A stretch of 64,000 nt of DNA from Brettanomyces bruxellensis (lineage: Eukaryota > Ascomycota > Pichiomycetes > Pichiales > Pichiaceae). Positions 17,270-26,537 of this stretch are shown in pieces. The DNA is taken from positions 620,001-684,000 of the forward strand of contig NC_054689.1 in assembly GCF_011074885.1 (NCBI RefSeq), given 5' to 3'. The notes beneath the pieces were generated by a model. The model ran no database searches. It saw only the letters and a program-made list of their open reading frames with translations, and was not told where the DNA came from. The first letter of the stretch is position 1. Every line of letters begins with the position of its first letter. The position numbers and the translations under genes were made by a program.

Positions 17270-18946
17270 ATGGTACACATACATTTAGTGTTGCCTGCAG
17301 CTGAAGAATTCCCACCTAATGCGATCCCTATTAAGGTTCATCATATCTGGAAATTTTTTAATTTTTTTCGAATTCTTATATTTTTCCATGTCAACACTTC
17401 GCGACATACCTTATTCGTAGATCTTCCTAATAACTCAACTGTCTCCCTATCCGTCCGTACATTCTCTTTGTTATACCCAAATACATCAAGCAAACACAAA
17501 ATTTCGGGTCCTGCAATGGCCAAAGCAGTAGATGAGAAGCCAATTAGGATATTGGTTCCGGATAAGAGCTTTGACTTAGAGCAAAAACCAGCAGAAGGTC
17601 TTTATGATGAGCTTTCCAAATGCACGCCCAAGACTTTAGCCTACTTTGATGAAGTGATACAGATTTATGTTATTACATCGGTCAAAATCGAAAGCAAATT
17701 AAAATTGGAGCTTGGATACGGTACAGATAGAAACACATCATTGTGTCAGTCAGAACCTGTCGCAATAACAAAAAGCTATAAAATATGGATGTTCGAAGTG
17801 CGCATAGAAGAAGGGAAAAGTACACAGTTAAGTATACGTGCCTGGTACGAAAACAAGGAGGAAGCCCATGACAAAATACTTAAGGACTTCGAACCCTTAG
17901 ATGAACTGATAGTAAATGGAATCAAGCTTGAATCTGAAACTCAAAGTGTGAACAATGAGGCGGAGCCTAAATTAGTGTCGTGCGAGGTATCTCTAGCGAT
18001 TTCACCGCTATTTCAATTGGTATTTAAAAACATCAAGTCGGAAAAGGTGTTTATCTCATTGGATGTTTGCGCATGTCGTGAACTCAAAGATGCTAGGGCA
18101 GATATTATTATAAAGAAGATTAACGTTGAGGTTACTAATTGTGAAATCATAGAATACTCAAAAATTAAGTATCCTGTTCATCTGGTTCCAGAATCTAAAA
18201 TAGCATTAGCATATGTTCTATCGAGCACGGATAACAATCATATAAAGCCAGTCACTGCTTTAATCACCTCTACTGTTGATGGATTCAAAGAGATAGAAAC
18301 GGAGTGGACTGCAAACATAGATTTCCAAAAACCATACTACAACCCTGGAACCCAATCGTTAAGAAACTTCTCTACACCACTTTTAATGCAAAGTAGAAGC
18401 CCATCGAGATCAGCATCATCGGTTATGCTATCAGTTCATAAAAGATCTGGGTTTAAGTATAAATCAAATTCTTCGACAAGCGTGCGGTCATCAAGTCAGA
18501 TCATTAGAGGACTCACTTTGTCCGTTTCCGGAAAGACGCAAGTGAAATTGAGTGAAGCATTCAAATGGAAAATACAATTGATCAACAAATCATCCACCAA
18601 GATGGATCTCATCCTATATATACAATCATCTGTGAAGAAACAGTATGAGAAGTCTTTGGTGCCAATATCAGTACAGAACTCGCATTCTACTAAGGATGAT
18701 CCGGTTCCTTTATATAAGAACTCACAGCTAGTGAGAGCATTCTACCATAAATTCAACAAAGTGGGACTGGTATCGTTGACAAACAACTTGAGGATGAATC
18801 TTGAGCCTGGAAACTTGTTTGAAACCGAGTTGCAATTGGTTGCAATTGAAAGAGGCCTCTTTACTCTTCGGGACATCAAGATTCTTGATGCAAATACAGG
18901 CGACACGTTTGGTTGTCCCAGGCTGCTTGATGTTTTAGTTGTTTAA
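17270..18946 (+). CDS. TRS65: TRAPP II subunit Trs65
   Basis: 558 residues from the ATG at 17270. An ATG at 17215 in another frame meets a stop after 23 codons and would act as a short upstream ORF. The C-terminal half fits Trs65: SGKTQVKLSEAFKWKIQLIN, then an Ig-like beta-rich domain ending IKILDANTGDTFGCPRLLDVLVV, comparable to the end of S. cerevisiae Trs65 (KVLDLNTNE...). The N-terminus is variable and rich in aromatic residues. Trs65 belongs to TRAPP II, the exchange-factor complex for Ypt31/32 at the trans-Golgi, and is found only in fungi. It converges with the phosphoinositide phosphatase gene, 128 bases apart. Identification rests mainly on the C-terminal third. Confidence 0.78.
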   Translation: MVHIHLVLPAAEEFPPNAIPIKVHHIWKFFNFFRILIFFHVNTSRHTLFVDLPNNSTVSLSVRTFSLLYPNTSSKHKISGPAMAKAVDEKPIRILVPDKSFDLEQKPAEGLYDELSKCTPKTLAYFDEVIQIYVITSVKIESKLKLELGYGTDRNTSLCQSEPVAITKSYKIWMFEVRIEEGKSTQLSIRAWYENKEEAHDKILKDFEPLDELIVNGIKLESETQSVNNEAEPKLVSCEVSLAISPLFQLVFKNIKSEKVFISLDVCACRELKDARADIIIKKINVEVTNCEIIEYSKIKYPVHLVPESKIALAYVLSSTDNNHIKPVTALITSTVDGFKEIETEWTANIDFQKPYYNPGTQSLRNFSTPLLMQSRSPSRSASSVMLSVHKRSGFKYKSNSSTSVRSSSQIIRGLTLSVSGKTQVKLSEAFKWKIQLINKSSTKMDLILYIQSSVKKQYEKSLVPISVQNSHSTKDDPVPLYKNSQLVRAFYHKFNKVGLVSLTNNLRMNLEPGNLFETELQLVAIERGLFTLRDIKILDANTGDTFGCPRLLDVLVV

Positions 18947-19074
18947 ATACACATGGTGAAGGCAGATAGATAGACCTTACCCATACACAGATAATATATA
19001 GCTCAATGAATAAGAACTATAAAGAAAAGATAATCATCATTAATATCATGTACATCAAGTATTTAGTATACAAC

Positions 19075-21219
19075 TCAATGATTGCTGGACTCAAGGTAGT
19101 CCAAGATTTCGTACTGGTCGTTAAACAAAAATCCAAAGTGTTCATAGGCTGTTTCGTTGTCCATCTGCAAAAATTTAATGAGGTCAATAAGCTTCGAGAA
19201 AACAGCCTTTCCTCTTTTATCTCCAGTATTAATGCCTGGCAAGTACCTCATCCAAACATATATTACATCCATTGTTGCAACAGAACCTGTATCGGCCGAA
19301 GTATTGTGCTCTGCAAGGATTTTAAAGTCAACTGTATCAAGTGTTATGTGCTTAAGTAGGGTCTGCTCAAATGGTGTGAGAGAGTCTAAACTTTCAACCT
19401 CGGAAAAATGCGACACTAGACCAACCCTGCTTTTAGCAGCAATGATGAACTTAAAGCAGTTAAGTATATTTTCAAATTGATTCTCCGTCAACTCATCCAA
19501 AGCACACCCAATAACTGTCTCTGCATTGAAGGTAATCGTAACGTATTTTTGATAATCAAATCCTAGTAAAGTAACAGAGTATTTGGCGGCAATAGTTCCC
19601 GGAGATTTTGGCAACACACTGAACTTAATTCGTTTATTCGACTTGCGTTCGATAGATGACTTTGGCTTTGGATCATCAATACTGAAAGTGGCCAACTGGA
19701 AGAATCCCTTATTCATTTCGGATATCTTGTAGCTCAACAGCTCATCACTTGGATTACTGAAGTTCATGTAAACAGACTCTTGAATTCCAACACAGCAGCG
19801 CTGTACTATCTCACTAGGTTCGAACTCCAAAAGCCTCATAGTGGATATAACGTTGTTGTAGTACTTCTCAAAAATCAACAAATGCTTTTGAAGCAATTCC
19901 GGATGAAACAGTTTGGAGTGAACACAGAATTCAGAATAAACAGGACGATGATCCGACCCATCAACAGACAAACTTCCATATGTGATCTGCCTGATTTGTG
20001 TTTTTGATCCACAATAAGCTATCCTATCGGTATAAGCCGGCTTTCGTTTAAGATCGTATTCTCGTGCCGAATTTAGTTTATATGTTGGTGCAAACGATAA
20101 ACGGCCCTCTTCAAAGCCTATCAAGGCATCATTTTGCGACATAATGGTGGCCAGCTCATCATATCCAACCAATACTTTATATTGCTTTTCCCGGATAGCA
20201 GAAAGAATAGCATCTCTATCAATTCCATCCAATCTTGAATTCAAATCACCTGCAACGAAAATAAGACCGTTCGTAGCTAGCGGTTCAGATATCCCCGATA
20301 AACTTATCGTGGCCTTGGAAATTTTATCCATCTCGATATCATCAAGTTGCAACACTCTTTGCACCTTATCTGAGACATTCTTTGTGGACTTTGGAGTTAA
20401 ATGTCCCTCACTATTTACGAGTGAGACAGAGTTTCCAACTTTCTCGAGGTTTTTCATTCGGGATTTGCAAGCAGATGTATCTTCTCCATGCACCAAGTGC
20501 ATGTTAAGGACTTGGATAGGCAGCCCAGCTAGTTTTGTATCGCCGACTTTTCCCACTGAAAACTTGAGTGAGATACATCCCTTATTGTACCATCCGAGAT
20601 ATCCTAATCCGACGGTATCAACATTTATATCTGATATCTCTTGGGAAAGAGACGGATTTGCAATGAGGATGGTTGTAAGCCCACTCAATCCCGATTTGTG
20701 CATCACTTTGTAGCCATTTGGAAGATTTTTGAGGATCACCTCAGTCCAACGATTGATCACCGAGTCATTAGATGCAAGATATCTTAGAGAGACTGTTTCT
20801 TGAAAGGTAAAAACGTACATATCTGCATATTTATCGGCCGAAGCAAGCTTTAAAAACCCACCGATACTATCTGTTGGTGGTAGTTGACATAAATTCCAAG
20901 TTATTAGTTTGAAAATAATTGTTGCAGTGTATATATCGGTGCTTTCAAACTCGGAAAGAAAATCAGACTGTAAAAGATCATGATAGCGGAGTTTATTAGA
21001 AGGATTCAGAGCATGTAAAAGTTTTATTGCTCGATACTTGTCAACGGTGTCTTCGGCCTCATTGATGTTGACATTTTTCAACTTTTCAGTAAGATCATTT
21101 TGCGCATCATCTTGATTGCTAACATTTGTAGATGGAGGTGTTGATGTTATAGTTGTGTCCACATCTGCTTTGGATGAAGAATCATTCTCCGTATCTGAGT
21201 TTTCAGACTGAAATACCAT
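19075..21219 (-). CDS. Phosphoinositide 5-phosphatase with OCRL-like layout
   Basis: 714 residues from the ATG at 21219. The IPPc catalytic domain (about 110-430) shows the family motifs: TWNLCQLPPTD, FVAGDLNSRLDG near residue 323, KRKPAYTDRIAY near 394 and GSDHRPVYSEF near 423. These mark an Mg-dependent inositol polyphosphate 5-phosphatase, expected to convert PI(4,5)P2 to PI4P. Unlike S. cerevisiae Inp54 (384 residues, catalytic domain only), about 280 residues follow: a beta-rich ASH-like stretch (about 450-580) and a helical C-terminus. No Sac1 domain is present, so it is not a synaptojanin (Inp51-53). Nearest architecture is OCRL/INPP5B, though a Rho-GAP-like domain is not evident to me. 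The N-terminal 70 residues are acidic and disordered. No symbol assigned. Confidence 0.85.
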   Translation of the reverse strand: MVFQSENSDTENDSSSKADVDTTITSTPPSTNVSNQDDAQNDLTEKLKNVNINEAEDTVDKYRAIKLLHALNPSNKLRYHDLLQSDFLSEFESTDIYTATIIFKLITWNLCQLPPTDSIGGFLKLASADKYADMYVFTFQETVSLRYLASNDSVINRWTEVILKNLPNGYKVMHKSGLSGLTTILIANPSLSQEISDINVDTVGLGYLGWYNKGCISLKFSVGKVGDTKLAGLPIQVLNMHLVHGEDTSACKSRMKNLEKVGNSVSLVNSEGHLTPKSTKNVSDKVQRVLQLDDIEMDKISKATISLSGISEPLATNGLIFVAGDLNSRLDGIDRDAILSAIREKQYKVLVGYDELATIMSQNDALIGFEEGRLSFAPTYKLNSAREYDLKRKPAYTDRIAYCGSKTQIRQITYGSLSVDGSDHRPVYSEFCVHSKLFHPELLQKHLLIFEKYYNNVISTMRLLEFEPSEIVQRCCVGIQESVYMNFSNPSDELLSYKISEMNKGFFQLATFSIDDPKPKSSIERKSNKRIKFSVLPKSPGTIAAKYSVTLLGFDYQKYVTITFNAETVIGCALDELTENQFENILNCFKFIIAAKSRVGLVSHFSEVESLDSLTPFEQTLLKHITLDTVDFKILAEHNTSADTGSVATMDVIYVWMRYLPGINTGDKRGKAVFSKLIDLIKFLQMDNETAYEHFGFLFNDQYEILDYLESSNH

Positions 21220-21480
21220 GCTTTAAGATACTTGCCGCACTTGTAGTCGGAGGCAATTGAAACTTGGGATGAAAGAATTACTTAATTGCTTATCACGGAC
21301 TAAATCGGTCTTGATGGATGAATACCCGAAAATTGAAACAGCTAAAAAAAAAAAAAAATTCGCGGCTTTACTCTCCAGTTAGACACTCCAGTTAATTACC
21401 GAGACACTTTCTCAAGCGATACATAAAACAGTCAACATTAACATTTCATCAAAAATTAAATTACAAGTACCTGTACAAAT

Positions 21481-23319
21481 CTACTCAACAGCATCATTAA
21501 ATGCATCCTCTGATTCGGAAGATAATTTTCTATCCGATTCATTCGTACTTGCCGGTTGGACATTTGAGATGTTCTCATTTTCCGATTTTTCTTCAGCCTT
21601 TGCCTTATCTTCAACAACAACATTCTCTTTGACATTCGTGCTATCTTCTACCATCTCCCCGTTATTATGCAAATTCTCTTTACTACCCTTGTCCGTTTTG
21701 GATTCATATATGCTTGATTCAGCTATTTCATTTGCTTTTGCTTCAAGTACAGGATTCTGCTTAGATTCATTTATAGTCGTGTCAGCTTCCTCTGATAGAA
21801 GATCTTTCTCGGCCTCATTTTCGAGCTGCTGCCCACTGATTTTGTTCTTTTCACTCTTTCCACTCTTTTCGTTATTCTCATACTTTTCGTTCTTTCCATC
21901 CTTTTCGTTATCTTCATTCTTTTCGTTCTTTTCGTACTTTTCCTCATTCACACTTTCATTAGTAGTGTCATTTCCGGAAATTGAAGCAGCACTTGAAGCC
22001 GGAATCTCTGACATATTACCAGAGAACTGTTGGCTTTCTTCCTGATTCCACCACTGATTCTTCCATCCGTAAACAAGTCCAAACTTATCAGCCTCACACC
22101 ACAATCCGAACTTCGTGAAGTACAATTTGGCACGTAACTCAGTCAATTTACACCACAAGGATGCAACCTCATCCATCGAAACACTCTGCTTAAGGCTTTT
22201 CAAGTACCCTAGAAGTTCCACCGTACATCTTAGCTTATTAGCACACGAAATGCAAATAGTATACGCATAATCCTTAATCTTAAGCCTATACAAGCGTGCA
22301 AAATTCATCTCTTTCCGCTTCTCCCCACACAGAGAGCACTTCTCCTCAACTGCAACAGGCCTATCTGTATCATATCTGAAAAGCTTTGGATCGGGTTTTA
22401 CACCTTGCTCTAAACCTTTATTCGAAGAAAAAGCCGATTTTTCTGCAGGGAGTGCAGCCTGGGAAAGATTGTTTGACTTCCACACCTCAGTGTAAGCACT
22501 TAAAGGCTCAATCGTCACTTTACTGTCCATAAGACTTATAATAAAGGACCTTCTTCTATAGAATTTCACAGCCGGTGACAAATCCAATCTGAGAACTGGC
22601 TCCACGTCCTCGGCAAGAATGGTACGGAAAAAACTGGAATCTCTTATGCTGAAAGGTTTTGTGGTAGAGGCAAGGGCTCTTCGAAATTGGTTGAAAGACT
22701 GCAAATCAAAACGCAACTGATTGTACAAAGGAGAATATATCAATTGACCATTGAACTTCTGCAAAGAAGCTGCTGTAAATGAAGCATCTCCCAAATTATT
22801 ATCCTCCACAGAATTTCCCGATGACTTATCGGCTTCACTTAACGAACTTGAGGCATCTCCATTTCCATTTGGCTGATTGCTTGACAAATGAGTCAACATA
22901 TCCTTAAGTTGCGTTAGCTCCTTCTTGAGCACATCAATCACCATATCTTTCTGCTTGAGACTCTCTATTAACTTCCCATTTCTCACCTTGAAGTCATTTG
23001 CCTGGACATTTGCTTCCTTCACCTTATTATTTGCCTGATCAAAAAGTGTCGCACTCAATTCTTCCACCTCAGTACTCAATTTTTGAACTTCCCGGTCACT
23101 GTCCTCCTGCTGCTTTCGACTATCATGAATCCGCCGCAGAAGCTCTTCATTATATCTCTTCAATTTCAACATCTCATTTTCCAATGTCGAATTTTTTTCA
23201 GTCTGTTCCAAAAGTTGTACTGAGAGCTGTTCAATGCTTGATTTAGGACTTGCACTTTTTTGATCGGCTCTTGCAGCCGGTATTCCAGGCTTTGCTGCAG
23301 CTGTATCTGTTTCGCCCAT
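21481..23319 (-). CDS. SEC2: Rab guanine-nucleotide exchange factor Sec2
   Basis: 612 residues from the ATG at 23319 (the open frame extends one codon further but with TTG). Residues 25-150 form a long coiled coil containing EVEELSATLFDQANNKVKEAN, the Sec2/Rabin exchange-domain signature that acts on the secretory Rab Sec4. The middle holds two CxxC pairs (KCSLCGEKRKE and ICISCANKLRC, about residues 335-380), probably a zinc-binding module. The C-terminal 170 residues are highly charged, with NEK-type repeats (about 21845-21955). Sec2 rides on secretory vesicles, is recruited by Ypt32-GTP and PI4P, and activates Sec4 for exocytosis. S. cerevisiae Sec2 is longer (759). It lies 261 bases beyond the start of the 5-phosphatase gene on the same strand and diverges from RLP24. 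Confidence 0.9.
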   Translation of the reverse strand: MGETDTAAAKPGIPAARADQKSASPKSSIEQLSVQLLEQTEKNSTLENEMLKLKRYNEELLRRIHDSRKQQEDSDREVQKLSTEVEELSATLFDQANNKVKEANVQANDFKVRNGKLIESLKQKDMVIDVLKKELTQLKDMLTHLSSNQPNGNGDASSSLSEADKSSGNSVEDNNLGDASFTAASLQKFNGQLIYSPLYNQLRFDLQSFNQFRRALASTTKPFSIRDSSFFRTILAEDVEPVLRLDLSPAVKFYRRRSFIISLMDSKVTIEPLSAYTEVWKSNNLSQAALPAEKSAFSSNKGLEQGVKPDPKLFRYDTDRPVAVEEKCSLCGEKRKEMNFARLYRLKIKDYAYTICISCANKLRCTVELLGYLKSLKQSVSMDEVASLWCKLTELRAKLYFTKFGLWCEADKFGLVYGWKNQWWNQEESQQFSGNMSEIPASSAASISGNDTTNESVNEEKYEKNEKNEDNEKDGKNEKYENNEKSGKSEKNKISGQQLENEAEKDLLSEEADTTINESKQNPVLEAKANEIAESSIYESKTDKGSKENLHNNGEMVEDSTNVKENVVVEDKAKAEEKSENENISNVQPASTNESDRKLSSESEDAFNDAVE

Positions 23320-23446
23320 CAATGCCCTTAAATTGTTTATGCTATCCTAAAAAAATGTTGGTAGTACCCGGTAAACTAATATTCTCCAAAGATATATGCG
23401 TTCGTTTATTCGCTTTTTTTGACCGAAGGTAAAGGTAAATACGGTC

Positions 23447-23465
23447 AAAAAAAAAAAAAAAAAAA
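23447..23465 (+). repeat. A19 tract
   Basis: Nineteen consecutive A, 128 bases upstream of the SEC2 start; paired with a T17 tract 73 bases away. Confidence 0.85.
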
Positions 23466-23538
23466 TGCAGGAACGTTTATTTTCTCATAAAATGCAGTGG
23501 ATCGCATACTACTACACATTGGATGCTATGGGAAGAAC

Positions 23539-23555
23539 TTTTTTTTTTTTTTTTT
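23539..23555 (+). repeat. T17 tract
   Basis: Seventeen consecutive T, about 170 bases upstream of the RLP24 start. Confidence 0.85.
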
Positions 23556-23580
23556 GCACGGCCTTGATAACAATATCAGC

Positions 23581-23591
23581 TGAAAAATTTT
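23581..23591 (+). promoter_or_regulatory. RRPE element of RLP24
   Basis: TGAAAAATTTT, 137 bases before the RLP24 ATG, an exact match to the ribosomal RNA processing element known upstream of yeast ribosome-biogenesis genes. No PAC element was seen beside it. Confidence 0.5.
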
Positions 23592-23727
23592 ATTTTATTT
23601 TATTTTAATTCAGTACATCTATCTACCTTATTGCGATCAGATAAAAGAAATAACACATTCAAAAGAATACAGTCAAAGGTGCTCTATCAAAGATTGCACC
23701 AGTTGTTTGCATTAGATCCATTAAAAA

Positions 23728-24315
23728 ATGAGAATTCATTCATGCCATTTTTGCTCCTCGCCTATATATCCAGGCCATGGAATAACGTTTGTCAGAAATG
23801 ATGGTAAGGTGTTTAGATTCTGCAGATCTAAGTGTCACAAGGCATTCAAGCAGAGAAGAAACCCAAGAAAGTTGAAATGGACTAAGGCATTTAGAAAATC
23901 TGCAGGAAAGGAACTTGCTGTGGATAGTACATTAACATTTGCAAAGAGAAGAAATGTGCCAGTGAGGTACAACAGAAATCTCGTGAAGACGACGCTGAAT
24001 GCAATGCAAAGAATAGAGCAAATCAGACGCAGAAGAGAAAGAGCCTTCTACAAGAACAGAATGAAGGGTAACAGAGAGAGACAGTTTGCGTTGGACAAGA
24101 AGTTGGTGGAGGAGAACCCAGAATTATTGAGAATGAGAGATGTGGAACTAAAGGACAAGCAGCTAAAGGAACAGGCAAAGGAGGACCAAGAAATGGAAAG
24201 TGCAGAGGAGAACGACGAAAGCGAGATGGAGACTACAGACGAGGAGCAGGAAGAAGAGAAATTGGCTGCCAAGATCTTGTTAAAGAACAAGAGAAAGACC
24301 AGGGTCAAGTTCTAA
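23728..24315 (+). CDS. RLP24: Ribosome biogenesis factor Rlp24
   Basis: 195 residues from the ATG at 23728. The N-terminal zinc-ribbon of the L24e family is intact ([13 protein letters not shown] and [10 protein letters not shown], four cysteines). The C-terminal half, with [22 protein letters not shown] and a Lys/Glu-rich tail, separates Rlp24 from ribosomal protein L24 itself. Rlp24 occupies the L24 site on pre-60S particles from nucleolus to cytoplasm and recruits the AAA-ATPase Drg1, which releases it. Length matches S. cerevisiae (199). It is convergent with the Trm61-like gene and shares its upstream region with SEC2. Confidence 0.95.
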   Translation: MRIHSCHFCSSPIYPGHGITFVRNDGKVFRFCRSKCHKAFKQRRNPRKLKWTKAFRKSAGKELAVDSTLTFAKRRNVPVRYNRNLVKTTLNAMQRIEQIRRRRERAFYKNRMKGNRERQFALDKKLVEENPELLRMRDVELKDKQLKEQAKEDQEMESAEENDESEMETTDEEQEEEKLAAKILLKNKRKTRVKF

Positions 24316-24508
24316 GCGAGTGTTGCTTGAGCTTTGTTATCACCAGTACAGTCATTAATTCCCGAACATATGTATACATACTTAATAGACGAAATAAAAA
24401 TAGGGTTGTTTCCAGTTAGTTTTGTGAGTGTTGCTAGGTATATTGTAGAGAATGCTTGGCATTTATGTACATGATCTATATTATGGATATACAAATGTAG
24501 TAATCTAG

Positions 24509-25828
24509 TTAGCTGCTGCCGTCTGCATTACTATGTGAAGTGTGATGCTCGGAAACGTCATCTTTCGTCTTTTCTGGTTTATCGGCATTTGCATTGGCTG
24601 CCTGGACCGAATGCTCATCCTTAGGAGTGCCAGAAGTGGAATCAGTTGATAATTCTACAGAGGCATCTTTAGAAACAGCTTGAGATGAATTTTTAGACAT
24701 ATCCTCGGAAGAAACACCCGGAGCATACTCCTCTTTTGGCTCAGGAATATAATCCTTGATCTCCTGAAGCTCTTTCTGGATGTCGATATTCAAAGTAGGC
24801 TTTTTGAAAATTAGGATAAAGCCACCGCCACAAACCCTAATGCCAACTTTAGGCCTGCAAACCCATCCCTCTTCTCCAGTGGCCTTAATAAAAGTCTTCC
24901 TGGTATCCCATTCCTTCAAACCACCACCAACACCCGGGGGCAATTGAATTGTACGAACAAATTGAAGTCTAATGCCAGGGTTTGCATCAATAAGTTTGAG
25001 CGCATCCATCACCTGAGTAAGAGATGGACAAAATATTAGCAATGGAGCATCTAGAAGCAAATTCTTTGATACGGTCTCTAAATGCTTTTCAAATCCTCCC
25101 ATATCAAGAAATGCCCCCGAGAGAAATGCCTGCTTTTCCTCAAGGCCAGACTCCTCATTTTCACGAGGCCATAGTGCTCTCCACTCGGAAGCTTCATTTT
25201 CTAGCCACTCAGATGGAGATTCGGCAATATGGAACTCAACATCGCTCTTATACATTCCATTGTGGAAATGAGCAATAGTTCTCTGACCTGTCTTCGAATG
25301 ACGTTCGTTGCAATCAAGAGAATGCAAAATAGCCCCCCTCTTCGCCGGATCACCGCTAAACTTGGCATATGCATTTGCAGAGTGTATAGCCTTACAAATT
25401 TGCAAAGTGAGCGAGCCATGGCCGGTTCCGGCCTCAAAATATTGAAAAGGAGGATTCACTAAGTTGCCGGCAGCATCTACTTCCGGGAAATCCATGTGAA
25501 TATCTGCTAAAGCAACCATTGAAGAGGCATCATACGGATATATGGGCTGGGCATCTCTTCCAGTCATATTTATATACTCTTCGGTAGTTGGTGCACTCAC
25601 AATGTACTTGAATAACTTTTTCCCTCTCGTTTCATATATTCTGGAGCGTGGATACGTGCCAATGATTTCCTCGTGAGGAAAAGAACCTGTATCTATGTTT
25701 AGTTTCTTTCCAGGCTCCAAAGCATTAGAAAGCCATTTTTTTGGCGTAACACCTTTTCGTAGAGGCCGGATTATCACCAGATCGCCGGGCCGGAACTTTG
25801 TGGCATACCCTCTAACAAACCTAAGCAT
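24509..25828 (-). CDS. Trm61/Gcd14-family tRNA methyltransferase, probably mitochondrial
   Basis: 439 residues from the ATG at 25828. The N-terminus MLRFVRGYATKFRPGD looks like a mitochondrial presequence. The Trm61 fold follows: IDTGSFPHEEIIG (compare GSFPHKDIIG in Gcd14), an inserted Y-rich segment, and SAM motif I FEAGTGHGSLTLQICK (about 130-145). An LPPGVGGGLKEWDTRKTF segment and a low-complexity Ser/Asp tail (about 350-439) complete it. Trm61-type enzymes make m1A58 in tRNA; the canonical yeast enzyme Gcd14/Trm61 is nuclear and shorter (383). The presequence and divergence suggest an organellar paralogue comparable to human TRMT61B. It starts 265 bases from the divergent Ten1-like gene. 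The fold is well supported; substrate and location are inference. Confidence 0.78.
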   Translation of the reverse strand: MLRFVRGYATKFRPGDLVIIRPLRKGVTPKKWLSNALEPGKKLNIDTGSFPHEEIIGTYPRSRIYETRGKKLFKYIVSAPTTEEYINMTGRDAQPIYPYDASSMVALADIHMDFPEVDAAGNLVNPPFQYFEAGTGHGSLTLQICKAIHSANAYAKFSGDPAKRGAILHSLDCNERHSKTGQRTIAHFHNGMYKSDVEFHIAESPSEWLENEASEWRALWPRENEESGLEEKQAFLSGAFLDMGGFEKHLETVSKNLLLDAPLLIFCPSLTQVMDALKLIDANPGIRLQFVRTIQLPPGVGGGLKEWDTRKTFIKATGEEGWVCRPKVGIRVCGGGFILIFKKPTLNIDIQKELQEIKDYIPEPKEEYAPGVSSEDMSKNSSQAVSKDASVELSTDSTSGTPKDEHSVQAANANADKPEKTKDDVSEHHTSHSNADGSS

Positions 25829-26093
25829 TGTTCAAATGAGTATCAAAGTGACGGAGACCAACTGCTAAGGCTAGGATCCTGGAGCTTATAGTTAGTGAAA
25901 ATGAGAAGAATGAAAAATGAAAAATAGTGGAGTAATGCGATAAAAAAAAAGAAAAAAAAAAAAAAAATCTCGCGTATCGCGTTTATGCACGTTCATATCT
26001 CTTGATTTTTCCTTCTTTTCAACCAGAACAGCATCCATCACTTCTGTATAGATGCTGTGATAATTCGAAATTGGCATAATCGGGGCAACGTAG

Positions 26094-26456
26094 ATGGGAA
26101 AGCTGATCGTAAGCTTCTCAAAGCTTCCGGCACTGATATTGGCAAAAAAAAATTATGTTTTCAGACTTATCGCTCAAGTCTGCAGTTATGATCCATCTTC
26201 AGGATTACTTATGATTAGAGAAATTTCAGATAAGCCGAACAGTACCGATACCAAGGAGTGGACGGTTGATATTAATTACGCCTTACAGGAGATTGAGTGC
26301 GACTGTGTCAATTTTCTTCCCGGCACAGTTGTGAATATTGATGCCGTTTATAGGGAAAGTGATAAGCTGCTCATTGCTAACGATATTTACGAACTGAAGC
26401 AGCCAGAACTCGTTTTACAGAACATGGATACATTGAAAGAACTAGAGGATCTTTGA
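26094..26456 (+). CDS. Small OB-fold-like protein, candidate telomere factor Ten1
   Basis: 120 residues from the ATG at 26094. The alternation of hydrophobic strands (YVFRLIAQVCSYD, SGLLMIRE, WTVDINYAL, CVNFLPGTVVNIDAVYR, KLLIANDIYELK) suggests a five-strand OB fold, ending in a short helix (NMDTLKELEDL). Size, strand order and the FLPGTVVNI...AVY stretch resemble Ten1, the smallest subunit of the telomere-capping Cdc13/Ctc1-Stn1-Ten1 complex. Ten1 is very divergent, so the call is tentative; another small single-strand-binding OB protein is possible. It begins 265 bases from the Trm61-like gene and ends 81 bases from the convergent transcription factor gene. Confidence 0.5.
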   Translation: MGKLIVSFSKLPALILAKKNYVFRLIAQVCSYDPSSGLLMIREISDKPNSTDTKEWTVDINYALQEIECDCVNFLPGTVVNIDAVYRESDKLLIANDIYELKQPELVLQNMDTLKELEDL

Positions 26457-26537
26457 ATACATTATAGGTGATTTTTCGAATAGGATGCAAAAAGTATATG
26501 AGGCGTTAAACTAAAGTTTTATGGCGGCAAGCATGTT

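Larger units (their letters stand above)
23320..23727. other. Divergent SEC2/RLP24 promoter region
   Basis: 408 bases with a run of 19 A (23447-23465) and a run of 17 T (23539-23555), 73 bases apart, plus an RRPE element at 23581-23591. Long dA:dT tracts usually mark nucleosome-depleted promoters. No gene. Confidence 0.7.

Noticed and set aside
19813..19826. GGTTCGAACTCC, resembling a tRNA B box
   Set aside because: It lies inside the 5-phosphatase coding region and no A box or tRNA fold fits around it.
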